Positions 27,420 through 36,263 of a stretch of DNA of 64,000 nucleotides are shown piece after piece (positions within the stretch are counted from its first letter, which is position 1; the number at the start of each line of letters is the position of its first letter). A program made the translations under genes and the position numbers. The stretch lies in assembly GCF_014701095.1 (NCBI RefSeq), contig NZ_AP023439.1, positions 5,754,001 to 5,818,000 of the forward strand, given 5' to 3'. The DNA comes from Streptomyces tuirus. Its GTDB lineage: Bacteria > Actinomycetota > Actinomycetes > Streptomycetales > Streptomycetaceae. A model generated the notes under the pieces. That model saw nothing but the letters and a program-made list of their open reading frames with translations, searched no databases and was not told the DNA's origin.

Positions 27420-27434
27420 CCCCGCAGAGACACC

Positions 27435-27466
27435 AGGGCCGTACTCCACCGGGGGTGCGGCCCTTT
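27435..27466 (+). terminator. Terminator after the DUF3710 gene
   Basis: AGGGCCG and CGGCCCT form a 7-bp stem with a 16-nt loop and TTTG tail, 15 nt after the stop codon. Confidence 0.7.
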
Positions 27467-27481
27467 GTCGTGCGCGGAACC

Positions 27482-27510
27482 TTGACGACGCATTGGTCTG
27501 TACCTACCGT
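27482..27510 (+). promoter_or_regulatory. HrdB-type promoter with an overlapping dre-like site before the alginate lyase gene
   Basis: TTGACG (27482-27487) and TACCGT (27505-27510) are spaced 17 nt, a good fit for the vegetative sigma factor. The spacer and -10 carry ATTGGTCTGTACCTA (27492-27506), whose TGGTCT-N2-ACC core resembles DasR/GntR operators. A repressor bound there would block the promoter. Confidence 0.6.
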
Positions 27511-27578
27511 CTCCGTCCAACGCGTCTGTTCATAAAGGCGCTTCACGTTCACATACGAGAACGGAAGGCCCCCCACGT

Positions 27579-28754
27579 ATGCGCAGAACCGCTCTCCTCG
27601 CGGCCTCGGCCGTCCTCGTCGCCGGTCTCCTCGCCTGGCCCGCCGATGCCGCTCCCAGCGCCCCCGCCGCCTTCGCCCATCCCGGAGTCACCGTCTCCAA
27701 GAGCCAGTTGGACTTCACCCGGTCCAAGGTCAACGCCGGCGCCCAGCCCTGGAAGGGCGCCTTCGACCAGATGATGGCGAGCAAGTACGCCGACCTGAAC
27801 CGCACGCCCAAGCCCCGGGCGGTCGTCGAATGCGGCTCGTACTCCAACCCCAACCTCGGCTGCACCGACGAGCGCGAGGACGCGATCGCCGCCTACACCC
27901 ACGCCCTCGCCTGGTACCTCACCCGCGACGAACGGCACGCCCGCAAGGCCATCGAGCTGATGGACGCCTGGTCCGCCGTCATCAGGGACCACACCAACAG
28001 CAACGCACCCCTGCAGACCGGCTGGGCCGGCTCCTCCTGGCCGAAGGCCGCCGAGATCATCAGGTACACGTACACCGGCACCTGGGCGAACTCCGGCCGC
28101 TTCGCCACCATGCTCCGCACCGTCTACCTGCCCGAGATCATCAACGGCTCGAACTCCAACGGCAACTGGGAGCTGTCGATGATGGAGGCCGCCGTCGGCA
28201 TCTCCGTCTTCCTGGAGGACAAGGCGTCCTACGACAAGGCCATGGCGAAGTTCCGCACGCGCACGGCCGCCTACGTCTACCTGGAGTCCGACGGCGCGCT
28301 GCCGAAGACCGTGCCGAGCCAGAACCTCAACACCCGGGAGAAGGTCGTCACGTACTGGCAGGGCCAGTCGACCTTCGTCAACGGACTCAGCCAGGAGACC
28401 TGCCGCGACTTCACCCACACCGGCTACGGCCTCTCGGCCATCTCGCACGTCGCCGAGACCAGCCGCATCCAGGGCCAGGATCTCTACGGCACCGACGTGG
28501 GCGAGAGGCTGCGGCACGGGCTCGGCTTCCACGCCAAGTACCAGCTCGGCGCCGGTGCCGAGGGCTGGCTGTGCGGCGGCTCGCTCAAGCTCGGGCTCGG
28601 GCCGGTGACCGAGGTCGGCCACAACGCCCTGGCCCACCGTCTCGGGCACGCCATGACCAACACCGCGACGCTGACCCAGCGCGGCCGTCCCGCGGGCAGC
28701 AACAACCTCTTCGTCGCCTGGGAAACCCTCACGCACGGCGACAACCCCGCCTGA
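27579..28754 (+). CDS. Secreted alginate lyase family protein
   Basis: A 391-residue secreted enzyme. The signal peptide is MRRTALLAASAVLVAGLLAWPADA, with cleavage near residue 24. The alpha/alpha-toroid alginate_lyase domain follows, with conserved stretches TGWAGSSWPKAAEIIRYT, NGNWELSMMEAAVGI (Asn/Trp), QETCRDFTHTGYGL (His/Tyr) and LTHG near the end. Relatives depolymerise alginate or glucuronan by beta-elimination; which polymer cannot be told here. It is a single-gene unit with its own promoter and terminator and a dre-like operator. Confidence 0.85.
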   Translation: MRRTALLAASAVLVAGLLAWPADAAPSAPAAFAHPGVTVSKSQLDFTRSKVNAGAQPWKGAFDQMMASKYADLNRTPKPRAVVECGSYSNPNLGCTDEREDAIAAYTHALAWYLTRDERHARKAIELMDAWSAVIRDHTNSNAPLQTGWAGSSWPKAAEIIRYTYTGTWANSGRFATMLRTVYLPEIINGSNSNGNWELSMMEAAVGISVFLEDKASYDKAMAKFRTRTAAYVYLESDGALPKTVPSQNLNTREKVVTYWQGQSTFVNGLSQETCRDFTHTGYGLSAISHVAETSRIQGQDLYGTDVGERLRHGLGFHAKYQLGAGAEGWLCGGSLKLGLGPVTEVGHNALAHRLGHAMTNTATLTQRGRPAGSNNLFVAWETLTHGDNPA

Positions 28755-28765
28755 CCTCCCGGCCG

Positions 28766-28798
28766 ACCGGGCGCCGGGCGGGAACCCCGGCGCCCGGT
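28766..28798 (+). terminator. Terminator after the alginate lyase gene
   Basis: A perfect 13-bp stem, ACCGGGCGCCGGG with CCCGGCGCCCGGT, encloses a 7-nt loop 11 nt past the stop. Confidence 0.85.
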
Positions 28799-28929
28799 CC
28801 ACCCGGCCCGGCCGCGTCAGAGTTCCGTCAAAGTGCGCCCCGCAGCCGGGCCGGGAGCCCGAACCCCGTGCCTGCCGGCCGTAGGGTCGACGCTGCGCAG
28901 TCGGCACACCACCGGAAGACAATGGGGCC

Positions 28930-31473
28930 ATGGCACGCGGCGAGCTTCGGATCCACCTGGGTGCGGCACCGGGCGTCGGCAAGACCTACGCGATGCTCTC
29001 CGAGGCACACCGCCGCGTCGGGCGGGGCACGGACTGCGTGGTGGGCTTCGTGGAGCTCCACGGACGGCCCCGCACCGAGGTGCTGCTGCACGGCCTGGAG
29101 CAAGTGCCGCGCCGGGAGCTGGAGTACCGCGGCGGCGTCTTCCCCGAGATGGACCTCGACGCCGTCCTCGCGCGCCGCCCCCAGGTCGCCCTGGTGGACG
29201 AACTCGCCCACACGAACGTCCCCGGCGCCCGCAACGCCAAGCGCTGGCAGGACGTGGAGGAGCTGCTCGCCGCGGGCATCGACGTGGTCTCGACCGTCAA
29301 CATCCAGCACCTGGAGTCCCTCGGCGACGTCGTCGAGTCGATCACCGGGGTGCGGCAGCAGGAGACCGTGCCGGACGAGGTGGTGCGCCGGGCCGACCAG
29401 GTCGAGCTGGTCGACATGACGCCCGAGGCGCTGCGGCGGCGGATGGCGCACGGCAACATCTACCAGCCCGACAAGGTCGACGCCGCCCTGTCGAACCACT
29501 TCCGCCCCGGCAACCTGACCGCCCTGCGCGAGCTGGCACTGCTGTGGGTGGCCGACCGGGTCGACGCCCACCTCACGCGGTACCGCAGCGAACACCGGGT
29601 GTCGGCGATCTGGGGCTCGCGCGAGCGGATCGTCGTCGGCCTGACCGGCGGGCCCGAGGGCCGCACGCTGATCCGCCGGGGCGCCCGGCTGGCCGAGAAG
29701 GGCGCCGGTGGTGAGGTGCTGGCCGTCTACATAGCCCGCAGCGACGGGCTGACCTCGGCCTCGCCCAAGGAACTGGCACTGCAGCGAACCCTGGTCGAGG
29801 ATCTTGGCGGAACGTTCCACCATGTCGTGGGCGACGACATACCCGCCGCACTGCTCGCCTTCGCCCGCGGTGCGAACGCCACCCAGATCGTGCTCGGCTC
29901 CTCCCGCCGCAAGACGTGGCAGTACGTCTTCGGCCCCGGGGTCGGCGCGACGGTCGCCCGGGAGTCCGGGCCCGACCTCGACGTGCACATCGTCACCCAC
30001 GACGAGGTCGCCAAGGGACGCGGACTGCCGGTGGCCCGGGGCGCGCGTCTCGGGCGCTCCCGGCGGGTGTGGGGCTGGATCGCCGGTGTCGCCGGCCCGC
30101 CGCTCCTCGCGGTGCTGCTCAACGCCGTCGACCTCGGCCTCGCCAACGACATGCTGCTGTTCCTGGCGCTGACGGTGGCGGCGGCGCTGCTCGGGGGGCT
30201 GCTGCCCGCCCTGGCCTCGGCGGCGATGGGCTCCCTGCTGCTGAACTACTTCTACACACCGCCCCTGCACCGGTGGACCATCGCCGACCCGAAGAACATC
30301 GTCGCCATCGTGATCTTCGTGGCGGTCGGCGTGGCGGTGGCCTCCGTGGTCGACCTCGCCGCCCGCCGCACCCACCAGGCCGCCCGGCTGCGGGCCGAGT
30401 CCGAGATCCTCGCCTTCCTCGCCGGCAACGTGCTGCGCGGCGAGACCGGCCTGGAGGACCTGCTGGAACGGGTCCGGGAGACCTTCGGCATGGAGTCCGC
30501 GGCCCTGCTGGAACGGGCCGGCGACGTCGAGCCGTGGACCTGCGCCGGGCGTGTCGGCCGGGGACGTCCCGTCGGGCGGCCCGACCAGGCCGACGTGGAC
30601 ATACCCGTCGGGGACCACATGGCCCTGGCGCTGACCGGCCGTGTGCTGCCCGCCGAGGACCGCCGGGTGCTGGCCGCCTTCGCCGCCCAGGCCGCCGTCG
30701 TCCTGGACCGCCGCCGGCTCCAGGAGGAGGCCGGCCGGGCCCGCACGCTCGCCGAGGGCAACCGCATCCGTACGGCCCTGCTGGCCGCCGTCAGCCACGA
30801 TCTGCGGACGCCCCTGGCCGGCATCAAGGCGGCCGTGACCTCCCTGCGCTCCGAGGACGTCGAGTGGTCCGAGGAGGACCGCGCCGAGCTGCTGAAGGGC
30901 ATCGAGGAGGGCGCCGACCGCCTCGACCACCTAGTCGGGAACCTCCTCGACATGTCCCGGCTCCAGACCGGCACCGTCACCCCGCTGATCCGCGAGATCG
31001 ACCTCGACGAGGTGGTGCCGATGGCGCTCGGCGGCGTCCCCGAGGGCAGCGCGGGCCTGGACGTGCCCGAGACGCTGCCCATGGTCGCCGTCGACCCCGG
31101 GCTGCTGGAGCGGGCGGTGGCCAACCTCGTCGAGAACGCCGTGAAGTACAGTCCGCCCGGCGCGCCCGTGCTGGTCGCCGCCAGCGCGCTGGCCGACCGG
31201 GTCGAGGTGCGGGTGGTCGACCGGGGCCCGGGCGTCCCGGACGAGGCCAAGGAACGCATCTTCGAGCCCTTCCAGCGCCACGGCGACGCCCCGCGCGGTG
31301 CGGGCGTCGGACTGGGGCTCGCGGTGGCGCGCGGCTTCGCCGAGGCCATGGGCGGCACCCTGAACGCCGAGGACACCCCCGGCGGCGGTCTCACCATGGT
31401 CCTCACCCTCCGCGCGGCGGGAACCCGCCCGGAGCTCCACCCCGCGGCAGAACCGGAAAGGCAGGCCTCATGA
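28930..31473 (+). CDS. kdpD: Potassium/osmotic sensor kinase KdpD
   Basis: An 847-residue kinase. The N-terminal KdpD domain has a Walker A GAAPGVGKT (11-19) and, near 90, VDELAHTN. A universal-stress-protein-like domain spans about 240-370. Four closely packed membrane helices (about 382-480) are followed by a GAF-like region (about 490-605), HisKA with AAVSHDLRTPLAGIK and HATPase with NLVENAVKYS and GVGLGLAVA. KdpD raises kdpFABC expression at low K+; in other bacteria c-di-AMP binds its USP domain. No kdpFABC is nearby, so the pair is detached from its usual operon. Confidence 0.94.
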   Translation: MARGELRIHLGAAPGVGKTYAMLSEAHRRVGRGTDCVVGFVELHGRPRTEVLLHGLEQVPRRELEYRGGVFPEMDLDAVLARRPQVALVDELAHTNVPGARNAKRWQDVEELLAAGIDVVSTVNIQHLESLGDVVESITGVRQQETVPDEVVRRADQVELVDMTPEALRRRMAHGNIYQPDKVDAALSNHFRPGNLTALRELALLWVADRVDAHLTRYRSEHRVSAIWGSRERIVVGLTGGPEGRTLIRRGARLAEKGAGGEVLAVYIARSDGLTSASPKELALQRTLVEDLGGTFHHVVGDDIPAALLAFARGANATQIVLGSSRRKTWQYVFGPGVGATVARESGPDLDVHIVTHDEVAKGRGLPVARGARLGRSRRVWGWIAGVAGPPLLAVLLNAVDLGLANDMLLFLALTVAAALLGGLLPALASAAMGSLLLNYFYTPPLHRWTIADPKNIVAIVIFVAVGVAVASVVDLAARRTHQAARLRAESEILAFLAGNVLRGETGLEDLLERVRETFGMESAALLERAGDVEPWTCAGRVGRGRPVGRPDQADVDIPVGDHMALALTGRVLPAEDRRVLAAFAAQAAVVLDRRRLQEEAGRARTLAEGNRIRTALLAAVSHDLRTPLAGIKAAVTSLRSEDVEWSEEDRAELLKGIEEGADRLDHLVGNLLDMSRLQTGTVTPLIREIDLDEVVPMALGGVPEGSAGLDVPETLPMVAVDPGLLERAVANLVENAVKYSPPGAPVLVAASALADRVEVRVVDRGPGVPDEAKERIFEPFQRHGDAPRGAGVGLGLAVARGFAEAMGGTLNAEDTPGGGLTMVLTLRAAGTRPELHPAAEPERQAS

Positions 31474-32153
31474 CCCGCGTCCTCGTGGTCGACGACGAGC
31501 CGCAGATCGTGCGCGCCCTCGTGATCAACCTCAAGGCACGCACCTACGAGGTCGACGCGGCCCATGACGGCGCCACCGCCCTGAAGCTCGCGGCCGCCCG
31601 CCACCCCGACGTGGTCGTCCTCGACCTCGGACTGCCCGACATGGACGGCGTCGAGGTGATCAGGGGGCTGCGCGGCTGGACCCGGGTGCCGATCCTGGTG
31701 CTGTCCGCCCGGCACTCCTCCGACGAGAAGGTCGAGGCACTGGACGCGGGCGCCGACGACTACGTCACCAAGCCGTTCGGCATGGACGAGCTGCTGGCGC
31801 GGCTGCGCGCCGCCGTCCGCCGGGCCGAACCGGCCGGTGGCGGCGAGGACGACGTGATCGTCGACACCGGCGAGTTCACCGTGGACCTGGCCGCGAAGAA
31901 GGTCAACCGGGCCGGCAGGGACGTACGGCTGACCCCCACCGAATGGCACCTGCTGGAGGTGCTCGTGCGCAACAGCGGCCGCCTGGTCGGGCAGAAGCAG
32001 CTGCTCCAGGAGGTGTGGGGTCCGTCGTACGGGACGGAGACCAACTATCTGCGTGTGTACATGGCGCAGTTGCGGCGGAAGCTGGAGGCGGATCCCTCGC
32101 ATCCGAAGCACTTCGTCACCGAGCCGGGGAGGGGATATCGGTTCGAGAAGTGA
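31470..32153 (+). CDS. kdpE: Response regulator KdpE
   Basis: A 227-residue OmpR-family regulator that overlaps the kdpD stop by 4 nt (ATGA). The receiver has VVDDEP, phosphoacceptor Asp52 in VVLDLGLPD, and VLSARH plus VTKPFG. The winged helix includes LTPTEWHLLEVLVRNSGRLV and YLRVYMAQLRRKLE. It is expected to activate kdpFABC located elsewhere on the chromosome and perhaps the K+ genes downstream. Confidence 0.94.
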   Translation: MTRVLVVDDEPQIVRALVINLKARTYEVDAAHDGATALKLAAARHPDVVVLDLGLPDMDGVEVIRGLRGWTRVPILVLSARHSSDEKVEALDAGADDYVTKPFGMDELLARLRAAVRRAEPAGGGEDDVIVDTGEFTVDLAAKKVNRAGRDVRLTPTEWHLLEVLVRNSGRLVGQKQLLQEVWGPSYGTETNYLRVYMAQLRRKLEADPSHPKHFVTEPGRGYRFEK

Positions 32154-32249
32154 GGGCATCGCCGGGGTGTCCGCCCGGGAAGTTGAGGCACATCGCGTGG
32201 GGAATCGGGCTCCTCGCCCTTCGTCAGCAGGCCCCGGTACGCTTCAGAT

Positions 32250-32648
32250 ATGAGTGCTGTTCCTCGTTCCGAAAAGCCGGTGGGCCGGTTCCGGCGCATG
32301 CTCGACCGGCTCTCCTCGTCGCAGGAGGACCTGGAGTCCGAGGAGCTGCGGGAGGACACCGAGACGGCCGGCTGCATCCGGATCGGAGACTGCCAGGACC
32401 GGCAGATAGTGACGGTTACTGGTACCTTGCGCACGGTCACCCTTCGGCCGCGCGCCGGAGTCCCGGCCCTGGAGGCCGAGCTGTTCGACGGCTCCGCCGC
32501 GCTGGACGTGGTGTGGCTCGGCAGGCGCTCCATCGTGGGGATAGAGCCGGGGCGCAAGCTGATCGCATCGGGCCGGATCTCTATGAGCCGGGGCCGCCGG
32601 GTGCTGTTCAACCCCAAGTACGAACTGAGACCCCTCGGACGGGAGTAG
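32250..32648 (+). CDS. OB-fold nucleic-acid-binding domain protein
   Basis: A 132-residue protein. Residues about 45-130 form an OB-fold (RQIVTVTGTLRTVTLRPRAGVPALEAELFDGSAALDVVWLGRR), the type found at the end of RecG and in tRNA anticodon-binding domains. The N terminus is charged and probably flexible. It is followed after 3 nt by the DUF3159 gene. This gene pair next to trkA is common in Actinobacteria; its function is unknown. Confidence 0.82.
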   Translation: MSAVPRSEKPVGRFRRMLDRLSSSQEDLESEELREDTETAGCIRIGDCQDRQIVTVTGTLRTVTLRPRAGVPALEAELFDGSAALDVVWLGRRSIVGIEPGRKLIASGRISMSRGRRVLFNPKYELRPLGRE

Positions 32649-32651
32649 CCG

Positions 32652-33386
32652 GTGACGTCGCTCGACAAGCCGACCGAAGAGACATCTGCGGACGACGCCC
32701 GGGCGGTGACCGAGGCCGCCCTGTTCGAGGCGTTCGGCGGCGTGCGGGGCATGGTGGAGACGGTGGTTCCCGGTCTCCTCTTCGTCACCATCTACACGAT
32801 CAACAAGGACCTGCACCTGTCGGCGATCGCGGCGCTGGCCGTGTCCATGGTGCTGGTCGTGGTCCGGCTGGTGATGAAGGACACCGTCAAGCACGCCTTC
32901 AGCGGTGTCTTCGGTGTGGCCTTCGGTGTCGTCTTCGCGATGATGACCGGCAACGCCAAGGACTTCTACCTGCCCGGCATGCTCTACACGCTGGGACTCG
33001 GCCTCGCCTACATCATCACCACCCTGTGCGGCGTGCCGCTGATCGGGCTGATCCTCGGCCCGGTCTTCAAGGAGAACCTCTCCTGGCGCACCCGGAACCC
33101 CGGCCGCAAGAAGGCGTACCAGAAGGCCAGCTACGCGTGGGGGGCCATCCTGCTCGCCAAGTGCGCGATCCTCTTCCCGCTGTACTGGTGGGCCGACACC
33201 ACGCAGCTGGGCTGGGTCCTGGTCGCCCTGAAGATCCCGCCGTTCCTGCTCGCGGTGTATCTGACGTGGGTCTTCCTGGCGAAGGCGCCCGCGCCCATCG
33301 ACGTGTTCGCGGAGATGGAGGCGGAGGAGAAGGCGGCCGAGGAGCGGGACCGGCAGGCCGCCGCCGCTCGGTCCGCCGAGCAGTGA
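32652..33386 (+). CDS. DUF3159 family integral membrane protein
   Basis: A 244-residue membrane protein with about six helices between residues 35 and 215 (VVPGLLFVTIYTINK, LSAIAALAVSMVLVVVRLV, and the late pair ending PPFLLAVYLTWVFL). It has a charged Glu/Ala-rich C terminus. GTG 32652 begins 3 nt after the OB-fold stop. The stop codon lies inside the first unit of a 21-bp tandem repeat. The family is of unknown function; its place between an OB-fold gene and trkA is conserved. Confidence 0.83.
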   Translation: MTSLDKPTEETSADDARAVTEAALFEAFGGVRGMVETVVPGLLFVTIYTINKDLHLSAIAALAVSMVLVVVRLVMKDTVKHAFSGVFGVAFGVVFAMMTGNAKDFYLPGMLYTLGLGLAYIITTLCGVPLIGLILGPVFKENLSWRTRNPGRKKAYQKASYAWGAILLAKCAILFPLYWWADTTQLGWVLVALKIPPFLLAVYLTWVFLAKAPAPIDVFAEMEAEEKAAEERDRQAAAARSAEQ

Positions 33387-33499
33387 GCCGCCACCGCCGA
33401 GCAGTGAGCAACCACCGCCGAGCAGTGGGCCGCCACCGTCGAGCAGTCGGCCTCCACTGCTGATCAGTGGGCCTCCACCGCTGACGGAGAGCCTTCACA
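33374..33499. repeat. Six tandem copies of a 21-bp unit spanning the DUF3159 stop codon
   Basis: Units of about CGCCGAGCAGTGAGCCGCCAC repeat with a 21-bp period from 33374; the later copies are progressively diverged. The first unit contains the gene's GAG CAG TGA end. The period is a multiple of three, so loss of the stop would extend the protein in frame. Confidence 0.85.
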
Positions 33500-33507
33500 G
33501 CTGACGG

Positions 33508-33541
33508 AAGGGGCGTCCCGAGTGCTCGGGACGCCCCTTTT
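33508..33541. terminator. Strong bidirectional terminator
   Basis: AAGGGGCGTCCCGAG pairs perfectly with CTCGGGACGCCCCTT around a TG loop and ends in TTTT. It serves the DUF3159 gene and the converging trkA pair. Confidence 0.93.
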
Positions 33542-33561
33542 CCGTTCGCTCCGCGACCGGC

Positions 33562-34236
33562 TCAGCCCGCCGCGTCGCGCCGCACCGACAGCAGGTCCTC
33601 CAGCTGCTCCTCACGGGCCTGGGCGGCCACGAAGAGCAGTTCGTCGCCGGCCTCCAGGGAGTCCTCCCGGGAGGGGGTCAGGACGCGGTTGCCGCGGATG
33701 ATCGTCACCAGGGACGTGTCCTGCGGCCACTCGACGTCGCCGACCTGCGTGCCGGCCAGGGCCGACTCCTCCGGCAGGGTCAGCTCGACCAGGTTGGCGT
33801 CGCCGTGGCTGAAGCGGAGCAGGCGGACCAGGTCGCCCACGCTCACCGCCTCCTCGACCAGGGCCGACATCAGACGCGGGGTGGAGACGGCCACGTCCAC
33901 GCCCCAGGACTCGTTGAACAACCACTCGTTCTTGGGGTTGTTCACCCGGGCGACGACGCGCGGGACGCCGTACTCCGTCTTCGCCAGCAGGGACACGACC
34001 AGGTTCACCTTGTCGTCGCCCGTCGCGGCGATCACGACGTTGCAGCGCTGCAGCGCCGCCTCGTCCAGGGACGTGATCTCGCAGGCGTCGGCGAGCAGCC
34101 ACTCGGCCTGCGGGACGCGCTCGACCGAGATGGCGGTCGGCGCCTTGTCGATCAGCAGGATCTCGTGGCCGTTCTCCAGCAGTTCGCCCGCGATCGAGCG
34201 GCCGACGGCGCCGGCTCCGGCAATGGCGACCCTCAT
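33562..34236 (-). CDS. TrkA-type RCK potassium transport regulator (second of pair)
   Basis: A 224-residue RCK protein. The N-terminal Rossmann domain has GAGAVGRSIAGELLENGH and acidic LLIDK for NAD(H)/ATP binding; TrkA_C follows at about 140-215 (VELTLPEESALAGTQVGDVEW). RCK proteins form gating rings on the cytoplasmic face of Trk/Ktr-type K+ channels, and the TrkA_C domain can bind c-di-AMP. It starts inside the stop of the upstream paralogue (TGATG). The membrane subunit is not next to it. Confidence 0.9.
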   Translation of the reverse strand: MRVAIAGAGAVGRSIAGELLENGHEILLIDKAPTAISVERVPQAEWLLADACEITSLDEAALQRCNVVIAATGDDKVNLVVSLLAKTEYGVPRVVARVNNPKNEWLFNESWGVDVAVSTPRLMSALVEEAVSVGDLVRLLRFSHGDANLVELTLPEESALAGTQVGDVEWPQDTSLVTIIRGNRVLTPSREDSLEAGDELLFVAAQAREEQLEDLLSVRRDAAG

Positions 34237-34907
34237 CAGTGACCGCCCTCCTCTTCGGGACCCTTGGCGAACGCCGCCTCGACCTTGTCGACCTCGTCGG
34301 TGCGCATCATCACGTGCACCAGGTCGCCCTCCTGCAGCACCGTCTGCGAGGTGGGCAGGACCGCCTCGCCGAGCCGGGTCAGGAACGCGACGCGCACGCC
34401 GGTCTCCTCCTGGATCCGGCTGATCTTGTGGCCGACCCAGGCGGTGGAGGTGTGCACCTCGGCGAGCTGGACGCCACCGGTGGGGTCGCGCCACAGCGGC
34501 TCGGCGCCGGAGGGGAGCAGACGGCGCAGCATCTGGTCGGCCGTCCAGCGGACCGTCGCGACGGTGGGGATGCCCAGGCGCTGGTAGACCTCCGCGCGGC
34601 GTGGGTCGTAGATGCGGGCGGCGACGTTCTCGATGCCGAACATCTCGCGGGCCACGCGCGCGGCGATGATGTTGGAGTTGTCACCGCTGGAGACGGCGGC
34701 GAAGGCGCCGGCCTCCTCGATGCCCGCCTCGCGCAGGGTGTCCTGGTCGAAGCCGACACCGGTGACCCGGCGGCCGCCGAACGAGGAGCCCAGCCGGCGG
34801 AAGGCGGTGGGGTCCTGGTCGACCACGGCGACCGTGTGACCCTGTTGCTCCAGGTTCTGGGCCAGTGCGGAACCCACCCTTCCGCACCCCATGATGACAA
34901 TATGCAT
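34236..34907 (-). CDS. TrkA-type RCK potassium transport regulator (first of pair)
   Basis: A 223-residue RCK protein opening MHIVIMGCGRVGSALAQNLEQQGHTVAVVD, with the nucleotide loop GCGRVG, and a TrkA_C domain near the end (LPTSQTVLQEGDLVHVMM). Paired trkA genes of this kind are typical of actinobacteria, and one copy may bind a different ligand from the other. The ATG at 34907 begins the operon. With KimA and KdpDE it makes a cluster of K+ functions. Confidence 0.9.
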   Translation of the reverse strand: MHIVIMGCGRVGSALAQNLEQQGHTVAVVDQDPTAFRRLGSSFGGRRVTGVGFDQDTLREAGIEEAGAFAAVSSGDNSNIIAARVAREMFGIENVAARIYDPRRAEVYQRLGIPTVATVRWTADQMLRRLLPSGAEPLWRDPTGGVQLAEVHTSTAWVGHKISRIQEETGVRVAFLTRLGEAVLPTSQTVLQEGDLVHVMMRTDEVDKVEAAFAKGPEEEGGH

Positions 34908-35155
34908 CGCGTCACACCGCGCTTCCTGCAGGCCCTCTGGCCTTCATGGATGTCGTGCTCATGTCTCTCTTTCGGCTCGCCAGGCATCACGTCGCGGCCT
35001 GCGTGCGGGCCGCCGGGCAACATCATGCCGGTGGAATCAGGCCATGATGCCCTCCGGGGGCGGTGCCGCGTTCGGCTGCCCGACTCCAACGTATCCGCAA
35101 AGTCGAGGGGGTTGCCGAGGGCCCTGCCGGGCCCCCGGCCGGGGGAGGAACTGCC

Positions 35156-36094
35156 ATGAGCACCGAGATCGACGTCCTCGTGCTGGGCGGAGCGGGCGTG
35201 GACACGATCGTGCACGTGCCCGAGCTGCCCGTGCCGTTCGCGGACAGCCACATGATCCGGCCCGGGATCGTGACCCGCGCCGGCCAGAGCGGCGACTTCG
35301 TGGCCCTCGGAACGACCGCGCTGGGCCTGCGCACCCACCACCTCGACCTCCTCGGCGACGACCCCGAGGGCGACCTCGTCCGGGCGCTGCACCGGGAGCA
35401 CGGCATCGGGCTCACCGCCGTCCCGCAGCCCCTCGGCACCAAACGCGCGGTCAACCTCGTCGGCCCCGACGGCAGGCGCTCGTCCCTCTACGACGCCACC
35501 CGGGCCGCCGGCACCGACCGGCTGCCCGGGGACGCGGTCCGCGCACTCGCGGCCGTCAGCCGGCACGCCCACGTCGTCATCACCCAGCCGTGTGCCCAGG
35601 CGCTGCCCGCCCTGCGCGAAGCGGGCCTCACGATCTCCACCGATCTGCACGACTGGGACGGCGCCAACCCCTACCACGAGCCCTTCGCCCACCAGGCCGA
35701 CCTGGTCTTCCTGTCCAGCTCGGCCCTGACCGACCCGGAACGGACCATGCGGCGGATCACCGAGCGGGGCCGGGCCCGCGTCGTCGTCGCCACCGCCGGG
35801 GCGGACGGGGCGTACCTGCTGGCCGACGGGGAGCTCACCCACGTACCCGCCGCCGTGCCCCCGGCGCCGGTCGTCGACTCCAACGGCGCGGGCGACGCCT
35901 TCGCCGCCGGATTCCTCCACGCCTGGCTGGACGGTGCCCCACCCCGCCGCAGCGCCCTGCACGGCACCGTGGCCGGCGCCTACGCCTGCACGATCCCGTC
36001 GACCCGGGCCGCCGGTATCGGGCCGGAGGAGCTCCGTGCGGGGGTGGCGGAACTGGAGCGGCACGGTCCTCCCCGGCCTCCCGGCGGCTTTTAG
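35156..36094 (+). CDS. PfkB family carbohydrate kinase
   Basis: A 312-residue ribokinase-like enzyme. The N-terminal sheet and Gly motif are present (VLVLGGAGVDTIVHVPELP, GIVTRAGQSGDFVALG), and the C-terminal signature DSNGAGDAFAAGFLHAW carries the catalytic Asp and anion hole. Substrates of the family range from ribose, adenosine and fructose to 2-keto-3-deoxygluconate; the sequence gives no clear choice. ATG 35156 follows GGGGGAGGAA. It is a single gene facing the small membrane protein, with stops overlapping. Confidence 0.87.
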   Translation: MSTEIDVLVLGGAGVDTIVHVPELPVPFADSHMIRPGIVTRAGQSGDFVALGTTALGLRTHHLDLLGDDPEGDLVRALHREHGIGLTAVPQPLGTKRAVNLVGPDGRRSSLYDATRAAGTDRLPGDAVRALAAVSRHAHVVITQPCAQALPALREAGLTISTDLHDWDGANPYHEPFAHQADLVFLSSSALTDPERTMRRITERGRARVVVATAGADGAYLLADGELTHVPAAVPPAPVVDSNGAGDAFAAGFLHAWLDGAPPRRSALHGTVAGAYACTIPSTRAAGIGPEELRAGVAELERHGPPRPPGGF

Positions 36095-36210
36095 CGCGCC
36101 CCCGGCGACACGTCCTTGCGGCGGCTGATGCTGCGCACGCTCGCCACCGTCAGGATTCCGAGGGCGACGAGGGTGGCCGCGGCGCCGATCAGCTGGGCGG
36201 GCGTGTGCAT
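36091..36210 (-). CDS. Small single-span membrane protein (39 aa)
   Basis: ATG at 36210, preceded at ideal distance by GGAGG, opens MHTPAQLIGAAATLVALGIL and continues to SISRRKDVSPGAR before TAA at 36091-36093. Residues about 6-25 form one hydrophobic helix followed by an Arg/Lys-rich cytoplasmic tail (positive inside). Its stop overlaps that of the pfkB-type gene on the other strand. No function is assignable. Size and shape suit a small regulatory subunit of a membrane protein, and the KimA-type gene is the nearest membrane gene. It is too short for most gene finders. Confidence 0.72.
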   Translation of the reverse strand: MHTPAQLIGAAATLVALGILTVASVRSISRRKDVSPGAR

Positions 36211-36263
36211 GGGACCTCCAGGGGCGGCGACGGCCGGGAAACGGACGGGGCTCAGTCATATAG

